Positions 33,410-46,926 are shown, numbered from the stretch's first letter. The stretch: 64,000 nucleotides of DNA from Erythroxylum novogranatense (GCA_029891385.1 CM057233.1:37493540-37557539); one strand, 5' to 3'. Translations and numbers: made by a program. Notes: generated by a model not told the origin, from the letters alone.

Positions 33410-35474
33410 GGAAATGGAATAAGTGATTTAGTAGGAAAAAGAAGAAGAATTTCGAAATTTTAGAGGAGAAGAGGAAGATGTCGTGGAAGGAGAAAGAAGA
33501 AGGAGAAAGAAGAAAAGCTTGGTTGGGTTTGAGATTCCAAGAGTTCAAGTGAGAGTTTGAAGAAAGTTCAAGAAGGAAAAGTGTAGAGGAGGAGCTAAGC
33601 TACATTTTGAACGAAGAAACTCTTGGGTTGAGTCAAGAACTAAGGTAAATTATGTTTTCAAGTGTTGGTTTTTAGTTGGGTTTTGGTGTAAAAAGCTTAG
33701 AAAGGAAGTGGGTTTAGTGATTTTAAAGTTAATTTCATGAAAGAGGTTATGTAGAATTTTAATTAAAGTTATGTTTAAATGGGTTTTTATTTCTCTTGAA
33801 GTAGAGCAAGAGAGAGGAGAAGAGCAAGGAGAAGAGCACTCCTAAGCAAGGATTAAGCAAGTTATAAGGTGGGTTTCATTTTTATCTTTATGTTAGTAAG
33901 TTCTAAATACTATCTCAACTAAGGAAATTAATGTTTTTCAATTACCTTGGGTTGAGCATTGATTGAGCTTTAGTTGTGTATTAATTGATTTATGATTGCC
34001 ATTATGTGAGAGTTTGATTAGTATATGACATTGCTTGATATTGCTTGACAAGTTCATGAATTGAATGAGCATGAATATTAGTGAAGTCATGAAATGTGAT
34101 TTAAGCATGAAATACAATTTTCAAGAATCGGCTATTTGGATGCATGAAAAATCCAATTTCAAAAATCAGCCAGCGGACAAGAACAGTCCAGATTTTAATG
34201 CATGAATTTGTGTTATGTGGGAACTTAAGTCCACCCAGCAAAGTCACGTGCACGTTGACCAGTATAGGCTTCTCCCGCCTGCCCGATTGTGGCATAGGAT
34301 GTTCCTTTTTGGACTCCTCAGCATACGACTACACTCGTGTAGTTCATCAGTTATTGTGGACTTATGAACCATCAGCTATGTGTCTATGTGTAGCATGTAT
34401 GTGCCAGAATGATAGATGCATGAATCATGAAAGTTATGCTTTTAGCTTGATGAAATTATGAGAATGCAAGTTGTATGATTGTTTGATGAGAGAATTGCTA
34501 ACAGTATGAATAATGAATAGATTCAGCTTATTTGCATAAATATAAACATGTTACCCACGAGCGAAAGCTCACCCCCTCCAATCCCGTCCCATCTACAGGT
34601 GAGGAGCACGAGATCAACCACCGAGCTTAAAGGTATTACTCTAGAAACGGATAAATTTGTGTATTTCAAGATAACTTTTGTAAATCAATGCTTTAGATGC
34701 AATTTGGGCAAGTTTACTTTTGCAAGTTGTATTTTGGATTTTGGATGCAAGTGGCTTAAAATGCCTCTAAAGCCTTGTAATAACTCATAATTTCATATGA
34801 AAGCAAGAATGTTAAGTTATAATGTATTTTGTAAAATCCATGTATGTTTTAAAACAATTGCATCATTGTATAGTTTGGATATGGTTAGAATGCTAAGAGT
34901 GTGGTTGTTGCCTTGAATTGAGTTGGGAGTTACTCTTGGGATTAATTTATGTTATATGAGGTTGCATGTTGAGTTTTATGCAGGTGGAAGCATTAGGATT
35001 GCAAATTGGTTAGTTGCATTTTCAAGGGAAGTGCTGTCAAATTTTCCTAAAATTTAACAGAACTTCGCTTCAGTTTTAAACCCTCTTAGGGCTTGATTTA
35101 GATCAGGAAGTCTTCGTGAAGATTGTAGTAGAAGTTCATAACTTTCTAAGGGTGTATCATTTGTCTCATTTGGACTTAGGGTTAAAAAGTTATGAGGTGA
35201 AGAAAACATTCAGTCACTGTTCATTTAGCTATATTACTGTTACATTGGTCTTTAATGAGCAGTGTCCTTTGAGTGGATTTTTTCCTTGATTATTGATGGA
35301 ATTAGCTTTTGCATCCTTCATGAGAGTTGTAGAGAATCTTGTTATCTTTCCATAGAGGTATATTATGCACATGTTGGAGTTAGGATTAAGAAGTTATGAG
35401 TTTTGAAAGATGCTAGTGTCAAGTGATTTAAAGTTGGATTGAAGAGGAGAGGGTTTGAAGTTTTGAAGAAAGAC

Positions 35475-35640
35475 GTGTCCGTTAAACGGACACGAATGTC
35501 CGTTAAACAGACAGCCTCAGGTGCCAAAACACCCCTTACCCTGCCCATGTCCGTTTAACGGACATTTGCGAACCATTCAGTACACTTTCACCCGAACGTG
35601 CCCGTTAAACGGACATGTGTGTCCGTTTAACGGACAGCTA
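35475..35640 (+). repeat. GTCCGTTTAACGGAC palindrome cluster, right
   Basis: Mirror of the cluster at 25865-26045. Each copy can form a 7-bp stem. The 92-codon ORF beginning at 35615 (and its mirror at 25882) overlaps it and is most likely incidental. Confidence 0.8.
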
Positions 35641-37689
35641 CGGGAAAAATGGTGTTTTGGGCATTGTTAGAGGCCGAATCTCATTTTGTGGTCTTCATAA
35701 GAGTTGTAGATCTAGATGTATACTTTTAAATGGTGAAAGAACGAACACAATCAGACATCTAAATAAAAATTTATGGCAATCGTTCCAAAAGAGTTTCAAT
35801 TTGATTTTGAAAGTGAGCATGGTCTATTGTTTTGGGCATAAATCCCTCATCCGACCTCCAATTGAGGTGAGGCTTGAACCATTAGATTTATAAGACATAT
35901 ATCTTTCTTTATACAAAAATAGGTATCATTTGGAGTTAAATTGAGGAAGTTCACAATACGGAAGTTGGAGTCCGGTCTAGCAAGTGTGACAGTGGTAAGT
36001 CTAAGCAGTTGGATCCTGGATCCAACACATATACCCAATTGCATACACAACATCCATAACTTGTTTACATCATGTAATAAATGCTTACGAGATATTAATG
36101 GCATTTCCAAGCCATAATACGACATCAATATCCAAAATTCGAATATGTACACAAATCCGATGATCGTAGAATTCTCAACAACAATCTAACTTACAACAAA
36201 ACAATATGCACACATACAAACAAAAACCTTCAATTTTCTTCACCCGATCTTCTTCTCATCACCTGTGGATGGGAATGAAGGGGGGTGAGCTTATAGCTCG
36301 TGGGTAACAGTTTATAACAAAATAAATAAGAAAAACCCTTGAAACTCTTTTTCTTTTCTGGTCTTAGAAAGCATTTCTTTGAAATCCGTAAAGCACATTT
36401 TCAAAAAATTCTTTTCTTGCTGTATTCACAATCGCAATTTGCAAAACGTATGATTTTTAGGCTTTCAGCCATAAACCCATAGGTTACAAAATACGAATGC
36501 ATCAACTTGATAATTCACATATACAATGCACAACAAATGGCTCGAGAGTTCCATAAATACAACGGTTTACACCGTAACACAACGAGTTCGATTTTTTAGG
36601 ATCTCGTGGCCTCAAGCGAGCAGTCGGGAGAAGGCTATGGGTCATCGTGCACGAGACTAACGAAACAGGTTTTCTCTTGCCCACACAAAAACACATATCA
36701 TGCTCAATTCAATTTATCGAATGCTCTTTTTCTAATATACGAAATGTCATGGAATCTTTCGAGGCATAACACAAATGTATTTTGCAATTCATAAAAAGTT
36801 CATGTATTGAATCAATAATGATTTTTCAAATCATTCATACAATGATGCAACATTTATGATGCAATTGAAATCAGAAAATCTCTTTATTTAAAGAAAGCAG
36901 TAGTGGCTTATAAATTCTATTATAAACAGATACCCACCTCGAATCGATGCTAGAAGCTTGTCCTTAGCTTCAATTTGACTATTTCTTTTTTTATTCTTCC
37001 AATTGAAAATTCCCTACACCAATTTCACACAAATTCAACCTCATAAATAACAACATCCTTAAAATTGAACTTAGAAAACACTAATTCCACATATAATCAA
37101 GCTATCTAAATCACCAATTTTTAAAATCTCCAATTCACAAAATTGGGCATAACCCTAATTAATTTCCATCCAAAATTAAACCCATAACACTTAGCAATCA
37201 CCAAAATTGACTCCTTAATACACAAACCCATATCATTTTCCATGATTCTAAACCAAAAATCTTCCAAAATTCACAAATCAAAATTTCGGATCTTACCTCA
37301 TCCTTCACCATTTTCAGATATATCTTGGTTCATGATGGAGCTCTCTTCATTCTCCACTTTTTTTTCTCTATTGAATCAACATAGAAAGTTTGCTTGAAGA
37401 CCCCTAAAAATCAAACCCTAGATCTCTCTCTTTTCTTTCTCCTTCACTCATCCGAAAGCTTACTCTCCCTTCTCTCTTCTTTCTCTTGTTTTTTTTTTCT
37501 TTTTTTGTCTCTTAATCGTGCATCCTCTTTGGGCAACCACGACAGCCACTTGATTTATACATGCCATGTCATTTAATGAATGGTAAATGACCTAATTGTC
37601 CCTCCATATAAGCCTTCTAACTTTACTTCTTAAGTAAACTTCTAAAATTTTCCTTCCTTTTTGCCTTAAAAACTTTATAGAAACGTCCC

Positions 37690-38570
37690 TCTATGTCTTA
37701 CGAATCCATCGCTTCAAGAATCGGATCGATCGGAGCTCTATAGCTCAAGATATCTCCAAAATACTGAAGTCTGTTCTTCAGACCCGAGGCTAAACACTAC
37801 ATCTAAATTCCGATCTAAACATGAAAGTCTTAGAGGCTAAATTGTCGATCATCTCTTTCATAACATTTATAGCCCCATGTATCTAGTTTAATTTACAAAA
37901 AGAATCAGATCGATCGGAGCTCTAAAACTCAAAATATCTCCAAAATACCGAATGATATTCAGACCATTACAAAATTGAAATTGAACACCACACTTAATTC
38001 CGATCCAAAATTGAAAGCCTTAGAAGCTGAATTGTCGATCGGCTCCTTCAGAATATTTATAGATATATGTATGTAGTTTAATTTGAAAAAAGAATCCGAT
38101 CTATTGGAGCTCTATAGCTCCAGATATCTGCAAATTACTAAAGTCTATTCAGCCATTACAAAACCGAGACTGAACTCTACACCTAACTTCGACCAAGAAA
38201 TTAAAAGTCTTAAAGGCTACATTGTCGATCAGATCCTTCATAACATTTGTAGCCGCATGTCTCTATTTTAATTAGCAACTAGAATCCAATCTATTGGAGC
38301 TCTACAACTCAAGATATCTCCAAATTATTGAAGTCTATTCGGCCATTACAAAACCAAGGCTAAACACTACACTTAACTTCGATCTGGAAATTGAAAGTCT
38401 TAGAGGCTACATTGTCGATCGACTACTTCAGAACATTTATAGCCCCATGTCTCTAGTTTAATTTGCAACAATAATCCGATCTATTGGAGCTCTATAGCTC
38501 AAGATATTTCCAAAATACTGAACACTGTTGAAACTTTTACAACCGATCAGCTTACTTTGATCTGATCAAC
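37690..38570 (-). repeat. Tandem repeat, about 184-190 bp x 5 (E2 3' LTR)
   Basis: GGAGCTCTATAGCTC-type landmarks recur at about 37732, 37916, 38106, 38296 and 38486. Each unit also carries GAAAGTCTTAGAGGCTA and AACATTTRTAGCC..CATGT. Spacing and copy number match the array in the 5' LTR (52271, 52455, 52645, 52835, 53025). Confidence 0.85.
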
Positions 38571-38694
38571 CTTTTTCAATTTAAAGCTAAAATCGATCAA
38601 TCTAGTATGGAAAGATAGAAAAATGTCTTAGAAATCTAATGCTTTAAAAATCGGGTCGATTGGAGGTCGGACGAAGAAGTTATGGCCAAAAGAG

Positions 38695-38775
38695 CGGAGG
38701 GAGGTCGGGTCGGCTGAAATCAACCTCGCGGGCTGATCGACCAACGCGCGGTCGATCGCTCCCGCGATCCGACCT
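38695..38775 (-). repeat. GC-rich island, E2 3' LTR
   Basis: A CGATCGACC/GGTCGATCG-type inverted set (CTGATCGACCAACGCGCGGTCGATCG) between the 190-bp array and the oppositely oriented units at 38780-39800. The 5' LTR copy (53265-53345) is longer, with an extra CTCGCTCGCC..GGGCGAGC section. Confidence 0.65.
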
Positions 38776-41689
38776 CCTAACTTCCGATCTTCATATCTTT
38801 TGATTCCGAGCTCTAAATTTTACAAACTTATTACCATTGGAAAGATAAAAGAAAGATCTACAATTTTTAAGCATGACTCAAAAGCAAGTTCGAACTTTAA
38901 AGGGATCAAAAATGTGCTCGAAGATGACTGATCGATAATCTCCTCAAAACTTTAAACAACACCTCAACTTGTAAACATCATAACTTTTGACCCAGAACTC
39001 CAAATCTTACAAACTTGATGTCTATGGAAAGGTAAAAGAACCCTCTACAACTTTTATGAATGCCATAAAAATTATATTACCTCTAAAAGGGTCAAAAACT
39101 CCACACAAAGTGACTGGTCGATCGGCTTCACACTAAACAACATCAGAACTTCTAAGAATCATAACTTTCTACTCCCTTGTCCAATATTTTCGTGCTTTAT
39201 ATCAATGGAAAGATAAAAACAAGCTGTACAATGTTCATGAAGAACTCCAAGCAACTCAACCTCTAACAAAATCAATTTTTCAATCAAAGTTTCTGCCCTG
39301 TTAGCAATCACCTAAGCAATATCCAAACTTCACATTATCATAACTTCTAACCCCGATATCGAAAAATTGCATACTTTATGGCATTAAAAAGTTGGAAACA
39401 TGAGCTACAATTTCATTAAGACCATATGAACAAATTTTAAATCAATGAGGGTCAAAATCCAAATTGAAACTAATGCCCGAAAATTTCCATACTAAACAAC
39501 ATTCAAACTTCACAATTTCACATCTTTCAACCTCCACATCCAAGAATCGCATGTTATACATCATTTTAAAGCTATTCTAATTCTCTATAACTTTCACATA
39601 AACCATTTACTCTAATTCAAACCACATCAGTACGACGATCGGTCTCAAAACACAATACACACAAATCTATACTTCATAGTATTTCTCCAAAACAACGCCA
39701 AGTACACTTAACTTCGAAAACTCATAACTTTTGATTCCGATATCGAAAACTGTCAAACTTTATGGCTACAAAAAGCTCTCAACATAATCTACAAATTTTA
39801 TGAAGAACATTTTCTCAAAATGTTGGGACCCGATCTGAGAACCGGATCCCAACCGGAAAGCGGAAACTGAAAACAAACAGAATTCAGAATCGAATGCGAA
39901 TCGAATCAAATACAAAGAGAACAAATTGATCAACCTGAACAAACATCGACATCCGTTGCAAACATGAAGCATGGGAAACTAATCGCGTTGGAAACCCTAA
40001 GACGTACCATTCCGAAATCCGGTATAATTTTTTTTTTCTTACTCACGCATAATTTAATCTCATATTCCCATTCTTTCTTTCTTTTCATTTCTTTTTAACT
40101 AAAATCTTAACTTTACCAAACTAACTTCTTATTCTATTTCTTATCTAAACCCGATTTTTACCGAAATTTTGGCAGCATAACGGCTGTATTTTGACAGCTC
40201 AAAAATTTCTGCAAAGGTAAAAACACTTCTAATATCACAACCCAACAACAGAAATCATCATCGGACCCTCCCGTCCGGAATCCATAACACCAGCAGGAAC
40301 GCACATCTAAACCTAACACTTCATAAATCCTCAATCAATTATATAAAATCTCAATCTATCCCAACCACATTCAATATATCAAATCCATATACAAAATCCT
40401 CATTCAATATCCAATTACAAACATAAAGCATAATCATACTCAATTATGATCATAAAATCAATATCCAAGTCTCGAATTCATATACATCTCGTAATAACTG
40501 CTTTATATACACAAAAGGCAATTCAAGCCAAAACAATATCAATTCTCAATTTACACAAAAATACAAATGCGGCAAAATCAAACTTGACGCTCTTTCATCC
40601 GATCTCCGTCAATACCGGAGATTGGGATGAAAGGGGGTGAGCTCAAAGCTCGTGGATAATATATTTATAAATTGAAACATAAGCGAAAATTATCTTTTCA
40701 AAATTTTCAAACATTTCCCATTCAAAATGTATCCAAAACCCATTTTCAAACTTTCCAAAACATTCATAATAGTTTCCAAATTGTAATTGAAAATTCACTT
40801 TCTCATTTCTCAAATTCTCAAACTTTTACCAATCATGCATGCCTTTAAACATGAATGCATCACATAGCACATAAACAAAATAAAAACCACATAACATAAC
40901 AGAATGGTTTGATGTTGGACCCCACACCCTACCCGTAGGTGTTTGCGAGTTATATCATGGCGTGTGTTTCATGGGTTATACCGCGCATCCAACACAAATC
41001 ACAATAACACATTAAATGGTTTGGTTTGGTCCATAATAGACGTCTCGCACATTTCCGCATAATGGTCATGTGCGGCCGTGAAGGGAGTCCGTGATCGAAC
41101 TCCATTGCCTCTTGCAAGTGCAGCCGAAAGGCGAAGGCTTAAACAGTAGAGACAGTGCATCGACTCACAAAAGGACTGACCAAACCCACATAACACATAA
41201 GTGAAAACGAAATTCAGATTGCTCAAGGCACTTTTCAAAATCTTGATTTTCACATTTTCAAATCATAACATCAAATTGTGTCAAAAGCTTGACACATGCA
41301 TATTCCACATATACAATCATATTCAATTAATCAATTAATCACATATAAATCAAACGCATAAACATGAATGCAATTATTTCTTTCATACATAAATCAAAAC
41401 ATATATAGTTTCATAAAACACATTGCTCAAATTGTCTAAAACATGATTTTCATAAATCTTGTATTTTCTAAAATCATTTCTAACATAAGGAAATTAATCC
41501 TTCAAAATCATAATATCCAAACATTTTATAAACATTCATTTCTCAAAACTTTGCTTCTTGAATTTTCAAATTCACATTTTAGCTTAAAATTCAATAAATA
41601 AATATACTACCCACCTTATTTCCATGCTAGCATCTTGTCCAATGCTTTAATTTGACTTTTGCTTCTCTCTCTCTTTCAATGTAACAAAA

Positions 41690-42560
41690 CCTAAATCATA
41701 ATCATCCAAATTCACATCATAAATAACATAATCTTCAAAATTAACTTAGGAATTCACCAATTTACCATAATTCCAAGCTATCTAACTCACCAATTTACAA
41801 AAACCCTAATTCACCAATTTGGCCTAAACCAACTCATCCAAATTCAATACCATAAATTACAATTTCTTCAAAATTGATTTCATAATTCACAAACTCATCA
41901 TATTTCAAGCCATCTTACTTCAACAATTTCTAAAAATCCCAAAATCCCCCAAATTCTAAATTGAACCTAAACCAATTCAATCAAATTCGATATCATAAAA
42001 ATCATAATTACTCAAATTGAGCTTAGGAAACATCAATTCCTCACATATTCAAGCTATTTCAATCTCCAATTTTGAAAATCTCCAATTTTCAAAATTGGCC
42101 TAAACCAATTTACACAAATTCCATATCATAAATCACAATTTCTTCAAAATTGATTTCATATTTCACCAATTCCTACTATTATTGATGATTCTACACTATT
42201 AATTCACAAAATCCCCAAATTTTTAATTTGGCCTAAACCCCCAATTTACAATTTTTCAAATTAAACTTCACCTAAAGCATAAACATCAAAATTAACTTAG
42301 GATATCTCAAATTCATCACTAATTCAAGCAATCTAAAGCATCAATTTCAAAAACCCCCAAATTCAAACTTTGACATAATCCTAATCACTCAATTAACCAA
42401 AATTAAATCTCACTTAAGGCATATTCATCACAATTGACTTTATAAACTACAAATCCATATCATTTTCCATGATTCTAAGCCATCAATTTTCAAAAACCCC
42501 AACTTCTAAAATTGGGAAAAATCTCTACTCACACAAAATCCAAAATTAAATTAACATACT
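41690..42560 (-). repeat. Degenerate tandem repeat, about 135 bp x 6 (E4)
   Basis: TTTGGCCTAAACC-type landmarks recur near 41818, 41965, 42092, 42228, 42370 and 42500, each with AAATTGA and TTCAAGC/TCTAAGC segments. E5 has a matching array at 45340-45960. E2 keeps one or two units (about 37040-37260) and E1 about one (57420). Confidence 0.6.
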
Positions 42561-44054
42561 TGGCAATCTCTCAAATTAACTTCAAATACCACAAACCCAC
42601 ATCATAATCATGCTAAATCAACCAAAAGCTCATCAAAATTTATCAAAAACTTAAAACTTAAAGATTTTCTTTGACCTCTTCCACCTCCATTTTCGGATAT
42701 TCTAAGCCCCAAGAGAAGTTTTCCTCTTCTTCCATATGTTTCCTCTTGAAACTACTTCAAAATCCTTTAAGAACCCAAGAGAAATCTGAAACTCACCTTA
42801 CTCTTTCTTCTTTTCTTCCTTCTTTCCCTCTTCGTTATTTCTCTTCTTTTTTTATTTCACTTCTTTCATTTTCCAAACTCTTCCACGACACTCATCTGAT
42901 TTCAAGGTGCCAAGTCATTAAAATGGGGCACAAATGACCAAGTTGTCCCTCACTTATTTGTCTATTTCCAAAATTGCCCCTGCAGGAACTTGAAAAACTG
43001 ACTACTTGCGTCCTGTTTTCAAGCATCTAAACGAAATAATTTGGACAAACTTTCTTCTTAAAAATTGTTCCTCTAGATCATACGAATCCAACGCCACTGA
43101 CCGCGCTCAATTCGAATCAGAAACGAAGAAGTTATAGTCAAAGTACTATCGGACCTTCACAAAATCCGAGACTGAACATTAACATAACTTCAGTCCAGAT
43201 ATTAACAATCTTAGGGATGAAATTAAATTTCGATCCTGTTGGACCCCGAACTTTTGATGAAAATTAGAAATATTAAAATGAATTTAAATGGAGAAAGAAT
43301 TGGTGAGAATGAGAATGAATTTAAGGAAATTTGATGAACTTAAGAAAAATTTATGAGAAATGAATTGTTTAATTTTGAGGACTTTAATATTTGAATGAAT
43401 TTATATGAATTATGAGAGAAAAGTGGATGAGTTGATTGAAATGAAGTTAAATAGCAAGAATTAAAAAGAAAAAGTGTGAAAATTTGAAGAATTTAGAAAG
43501 TTTGACTTTTTGGAGAGAGAATGTTTGACTTTGAGAGTTGACTTTTGATTTAGGTAAAATTTGATAAAATGATCTACATGAAACTTGTAGATTATGTTAA
43601 GAGCTTTCTGTATCCATAAAGTTTGCAATTTTTCGATATCGGGAGTGAAAGTTATGATCAGTCAAAGTTTATGTGTGCTAGGGTTGACTTTTGATTTTAA
43701 GTATGACTTTCACTGAGAAATTAACCTAGTTAGAGGTTAATTGAGCTTTGATGTTCATCATGAAAATTGAAGGGTTTGTTTTTATCTTTATTTCGATATA
43801 AAGTATGCAATTTTTCGATCTCGGAAAAATAAGTTATGATTTTTACAAGTTTATATTGTGATTTTAGCATGATTATTAGAAGATAGTATCTTCGACCGGA
43901 AAATGGACTCCATTGATTTTTATGTCCTTCATGGAAGATGTAGAGCTTCCTTTAAGCTTTCTATAGAGACTAAGTTTGTCAAAATTGGAGTTCGGGATTA
44001 AGAGTTATGAATTTCGGAAGTTTTGAATTTTATGTGAAAAAAAAGAGTAAAATG

Positions 44055-44215
44055 AAGTACCCCCCGTCGCTAGGGCGACGCATCGCCGTAGCGATGGCGA
44101 GCGTCCGGCTCGCGTCATTAGGGCGACCTCGCCCTCGCCACGCGCAGCACGCGGGCGTTTTCGCTTGGTGCGACGCCGTTTTTGTTTCTCCAAAACGGCG
44201 CCGTTTTGATTCCTT
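44055..44215 (+). repeat. GC-rich palindromic island, E5
   Basis: Repeats of CGTCGCTAGGGCGACG, ATCGCCGTAGCGATGGCGAG and CTCGCGTCATTAGGGCGACC, plus AAACGGCGCCGTTTTG (perfect palindrome AAACGGCGCCGTTT). Units to the left read TTCATGGAAGATGTAG and those to the right read CTACAATTGTTATGAAG. Confidence 0.7.
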
Positions 44216-46531
44216 TGTTAGCCTCCTTTCACAAATTCGACCTTTGCCCACTATTTTGTTCATATCTTTTCCGTCCGACATCCGATTGAGTTGATTCTTA
44301 CGGCGTTGGATTTGTAAGACAATTCCCTACATTCTCATTGGAAATTTGTAATTTTATGAGATTAAATTAATGGTGATTAATTTAATCAAAGTGAGTCGGG
44401 AAAGTTTCTAAGCATAGTTCAGTGTTTTGTGAAATTCGGGATCTGTAGAGATCCGATTGAAGTGATTCTTAAGGCGAAATAAAGATAAGACAAGGGGCTA
44501 CAAATCATATGAAGACATGAAATGTCAATTTTGCCCCTAAGACTTTTAATTTTTGAATTTAAGTTCGGATTAGGGTGTAATTTTCGGATTGGGAACACCT
44601 GAGAGTATTTTAAGCATAACTTTTGATCTGGGAATCAAAATGAGGCGATTCTTGTTTTGAATTAAACTAGAGACATAAGGCTACAATTGTTATGAAGACA
44701 TCAAGTTTCAATTCTGGGATTAAGAATGTGAACTTTTGGACGGAAGTAATCGTACATGAAAAATGTGTTAGAATATGGATATACCCGAACTGTTTTATGC
44801 ATAACGTTTGGTGTAGTGATCCGAATTGAGCGCGGTTAGTGGCGTTGGATTCGTATGATTGAGAGGAACATTTCTCGAGAAGGAAGTTTTGACAAATTCC
44901 TTCAAATTGATTGTGCGAATCAGACCCGCAAGTGAACATGACTTAAAGTAACATGACAAGGGCATTTTAGTCTTTTCATCAATTTTAAATGACATGGCAT
45001 TATTTATACTATGAGCTGTCGTTTAAGTAGAAGAATCACGATGATTCTTGTAGAGAAGAGAAGAAAATAAGAAAAAGGAAGAGAAGAAGATGGAGTTTTC
45101 GGCTAAGGTGAGAGAGGAAGCAAGTTTTGATTTTTCCTACTTGATTTTTGGGATTTTGAGAGTGTTCCAAGAGAAAGGAAGATGGGAAATGAAGAGAGCT
45201 TCCTTTCAAGCTAGGAAAATTCGAATTTGGTGGAGAAATGAGGTAAGGGAAAATTTTCAACTTTGAGATTTTGTTGAATTTTTTGATTGAGAAATATAGA
45301 TAATGATATGGGTTTGTGATTTATGAAGTTGATTTTGAAATATATGCTTTAGGTTGGGTTTAATTTTGGATGGAAATTTGTTTAAAGTTTAGGCAAAATT
45401 TTATGGTTGAGGATTTAGTGAAATTTTGGTGTAGAATTAAAGATAATAATATGGGTTTGTGGAATATGAAATTAGTTTTGAGAAAATTGTGAATTATGAT
45501 ATTGAATTTAAATAAATTGGTTTAGGCCAATTTTAAGATTTGAGGATTTTTCCCAAATTTTGTAAATTAAAGGTGTAGAATCATCAATAATAGCATGAAT
45601 TGATGAAATATGGAATCAATTTTGAAGAAATTATGTTTTATGAGATTGAATTTGAGTGTATTGGTTTAGGCTAATTTTGAAAATTGGGGATTTTCAAAAT
45701 TGGAGATTAAAATAGCTTGAATTTATATGGAATTGGTGTTTTCTAAGTTTAATTTGAGTAAGTAAGTGATTTATGATATTGAATTTGACTAGTTCGGTTT
45801 AGGTCAAATTTGGACTTTGGGGCTTTTAGAAATTCTGGTTTTAGAAAGCTTGAAAATATGGTGCTTATGAATTTCTTATAGTTAAGTTTGAGAATTATGC
45901 AAATTATGATGATGAATTTGGATATTTATGGCTTAGGAAATTTTTAAGTTAAAGAAAGAAGGAGGAATTTGGAGAATTGACGATTTGGACAAGCTTCTGG
46001 CATTAATTCGAGGTGGGTAGCATATTTATATTTTGATCTGTAAGCTTAATACGAATTTTCAAAAATTAAAGAAAGCAAAAATGTGAATTTTTGTTAAATT
46101 ATTGATTTTGTAAATGTTTGAAATTATGATTTCTGAATGATTTTTGAAAATGCAAGATTAAAGAAATGCTTAGCTTGTGAATGATTTGACAAATTTGAAA
46201 AATGTGCTTTATGTAAATGTTGTTTTAAAGAAATAACTTGCATTCATTGCTCTGATTTTGATCTATACGTGATTAAATTGCTGAATTGAAATTGAATATG
46301 TTTATTAATGTGATATGTGAGCCATGTGAATATGCGATTGTGTCCAGTATGAAAAGTTTGAAAAGTAAGAATTTGAAAAGTGCCTTCAGGCAATTCAAAT
46401 CTTTGTTTTCGTTTACGTGTTATGTGGGTTCGGTTAGGTCCTTTGGTGAGTCAGCGCTGTCTCTATTTGTATAGCCATCGCCCGGCTGCCCGCTAGTGGC
46501 ACGGAGCTCCGATTTCGGACTCCCTTCACGG

Positions 46532-46609
46532 CTACACTGGACCGCTTTGCGGGAAAGTGTAGTACGTTCTGTTCACGACTGCACAGAACCGCTATGCGGG
46601 AATGTGCAG
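46532..46609 (+). ncRNA. Tandem pair of hairpins in LTR
   Basis: The two adjacent copies are CTACACT..AGTGTAG with inner CCGC/GCGG (46532-46562), and CTGCACA..TGTGCAG with the same inner stem (46579-46609), each followed by TACGTTCTGTT. The second copy has G-C where the first has A-T in the stem, so pairing is kept. Copies in E1 are at 58103-58133 and 58150-58180. A decayed form is at 63345-63430. Confidence 0.5.
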
Positions 46610-46926
46610 TACGTTCTGTTTGGACCGAACCAGACCATTTTGATATGTTTTGTGATTTTTGATTTTGTTTATGTGCATGAAATTTTTCCGATGTGATTGC
46701 ATTCATGTTTATGAGATATTTTGAAAAAAAGAAAAGGGGTTTTTAACCAGGAAATTTTAGAAATTTGATATGTAAAGTTTGGAAAATTGAAAAGGGTTTG
46801 AGAAAAATATTTGAAAGTTAAAAAGTTTGAAAACTACGCCTTTTGGCAAAAAGCTTGTGAAAAATGATTTTCGCTTATTTATCGATTTATAAATGTGTTA
46901 TCCACGAGCTTTCGAGCTCACCCCCT

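Larger units (their letters stand above)
25452..36027. mobile_element. E3: palindromic (inverted-dimer) gypsy element
   Basis: Arms 25452-30175 and 31321-36027 are inverted copies (about 4.7 kb each, a few percent different by eye) around a 1145-bp centre. Each arm runs from a U5 LTR end inward through LTR, RNase H, RT and the gag zinc knuckle. Both outer ends are U5 ends: TGTTGGATCC on the left and GGATCCAACA on the right. CATAT flanks both sides (25447-25451, 36028-36032). The empty site CACAATCATATACTCAATTG is present in the sister LTR near 50570. The centre keeps one gag N-terminus, leader and PBS belonging to the left (minus) copy. The right copy is 5'-truncated inside gag. Confidence 0.88.
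33098..36027 (+). mobile_element. E3 right LTR (plus)
   Basis: 2930 bp, starting TGTTAGCATTAATTG right after the pol truncation and ending CCTGGATCCAACA at the target duplication. It mirrors 25452-28411. The GAGCGAAAGCTCACCCCC and GGCTTCTCCCGCCTGCCCG motifs tie it to the LTRs of E1-E5 and the 18031 solo LTR. Confidence 0.85.
36033..39820 (-). mobile_element. E2 3' LTR, middle segment
   Basis: It resumes the E2 LTR after E3 (CATATACCCAATTG) and aligns with 50584-54130 plus 56836-57090 of the 5' LTR. It contains the CTCGTGGGTAACA/GAGCTATAGCTC leader motif near 36290, a 190-bp tandem array, a GC-rich island and the inverted unit array. It is interrupted at 39820 by E4. Confidence 0.9.

Noticed and set aside
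25452..36027. Two independent opposite insertions instead of one palindromic unit
   Set aside because: There is a single pair of CATAT duplications at the outer ends, and no duplication or intact LTR end at the centre.
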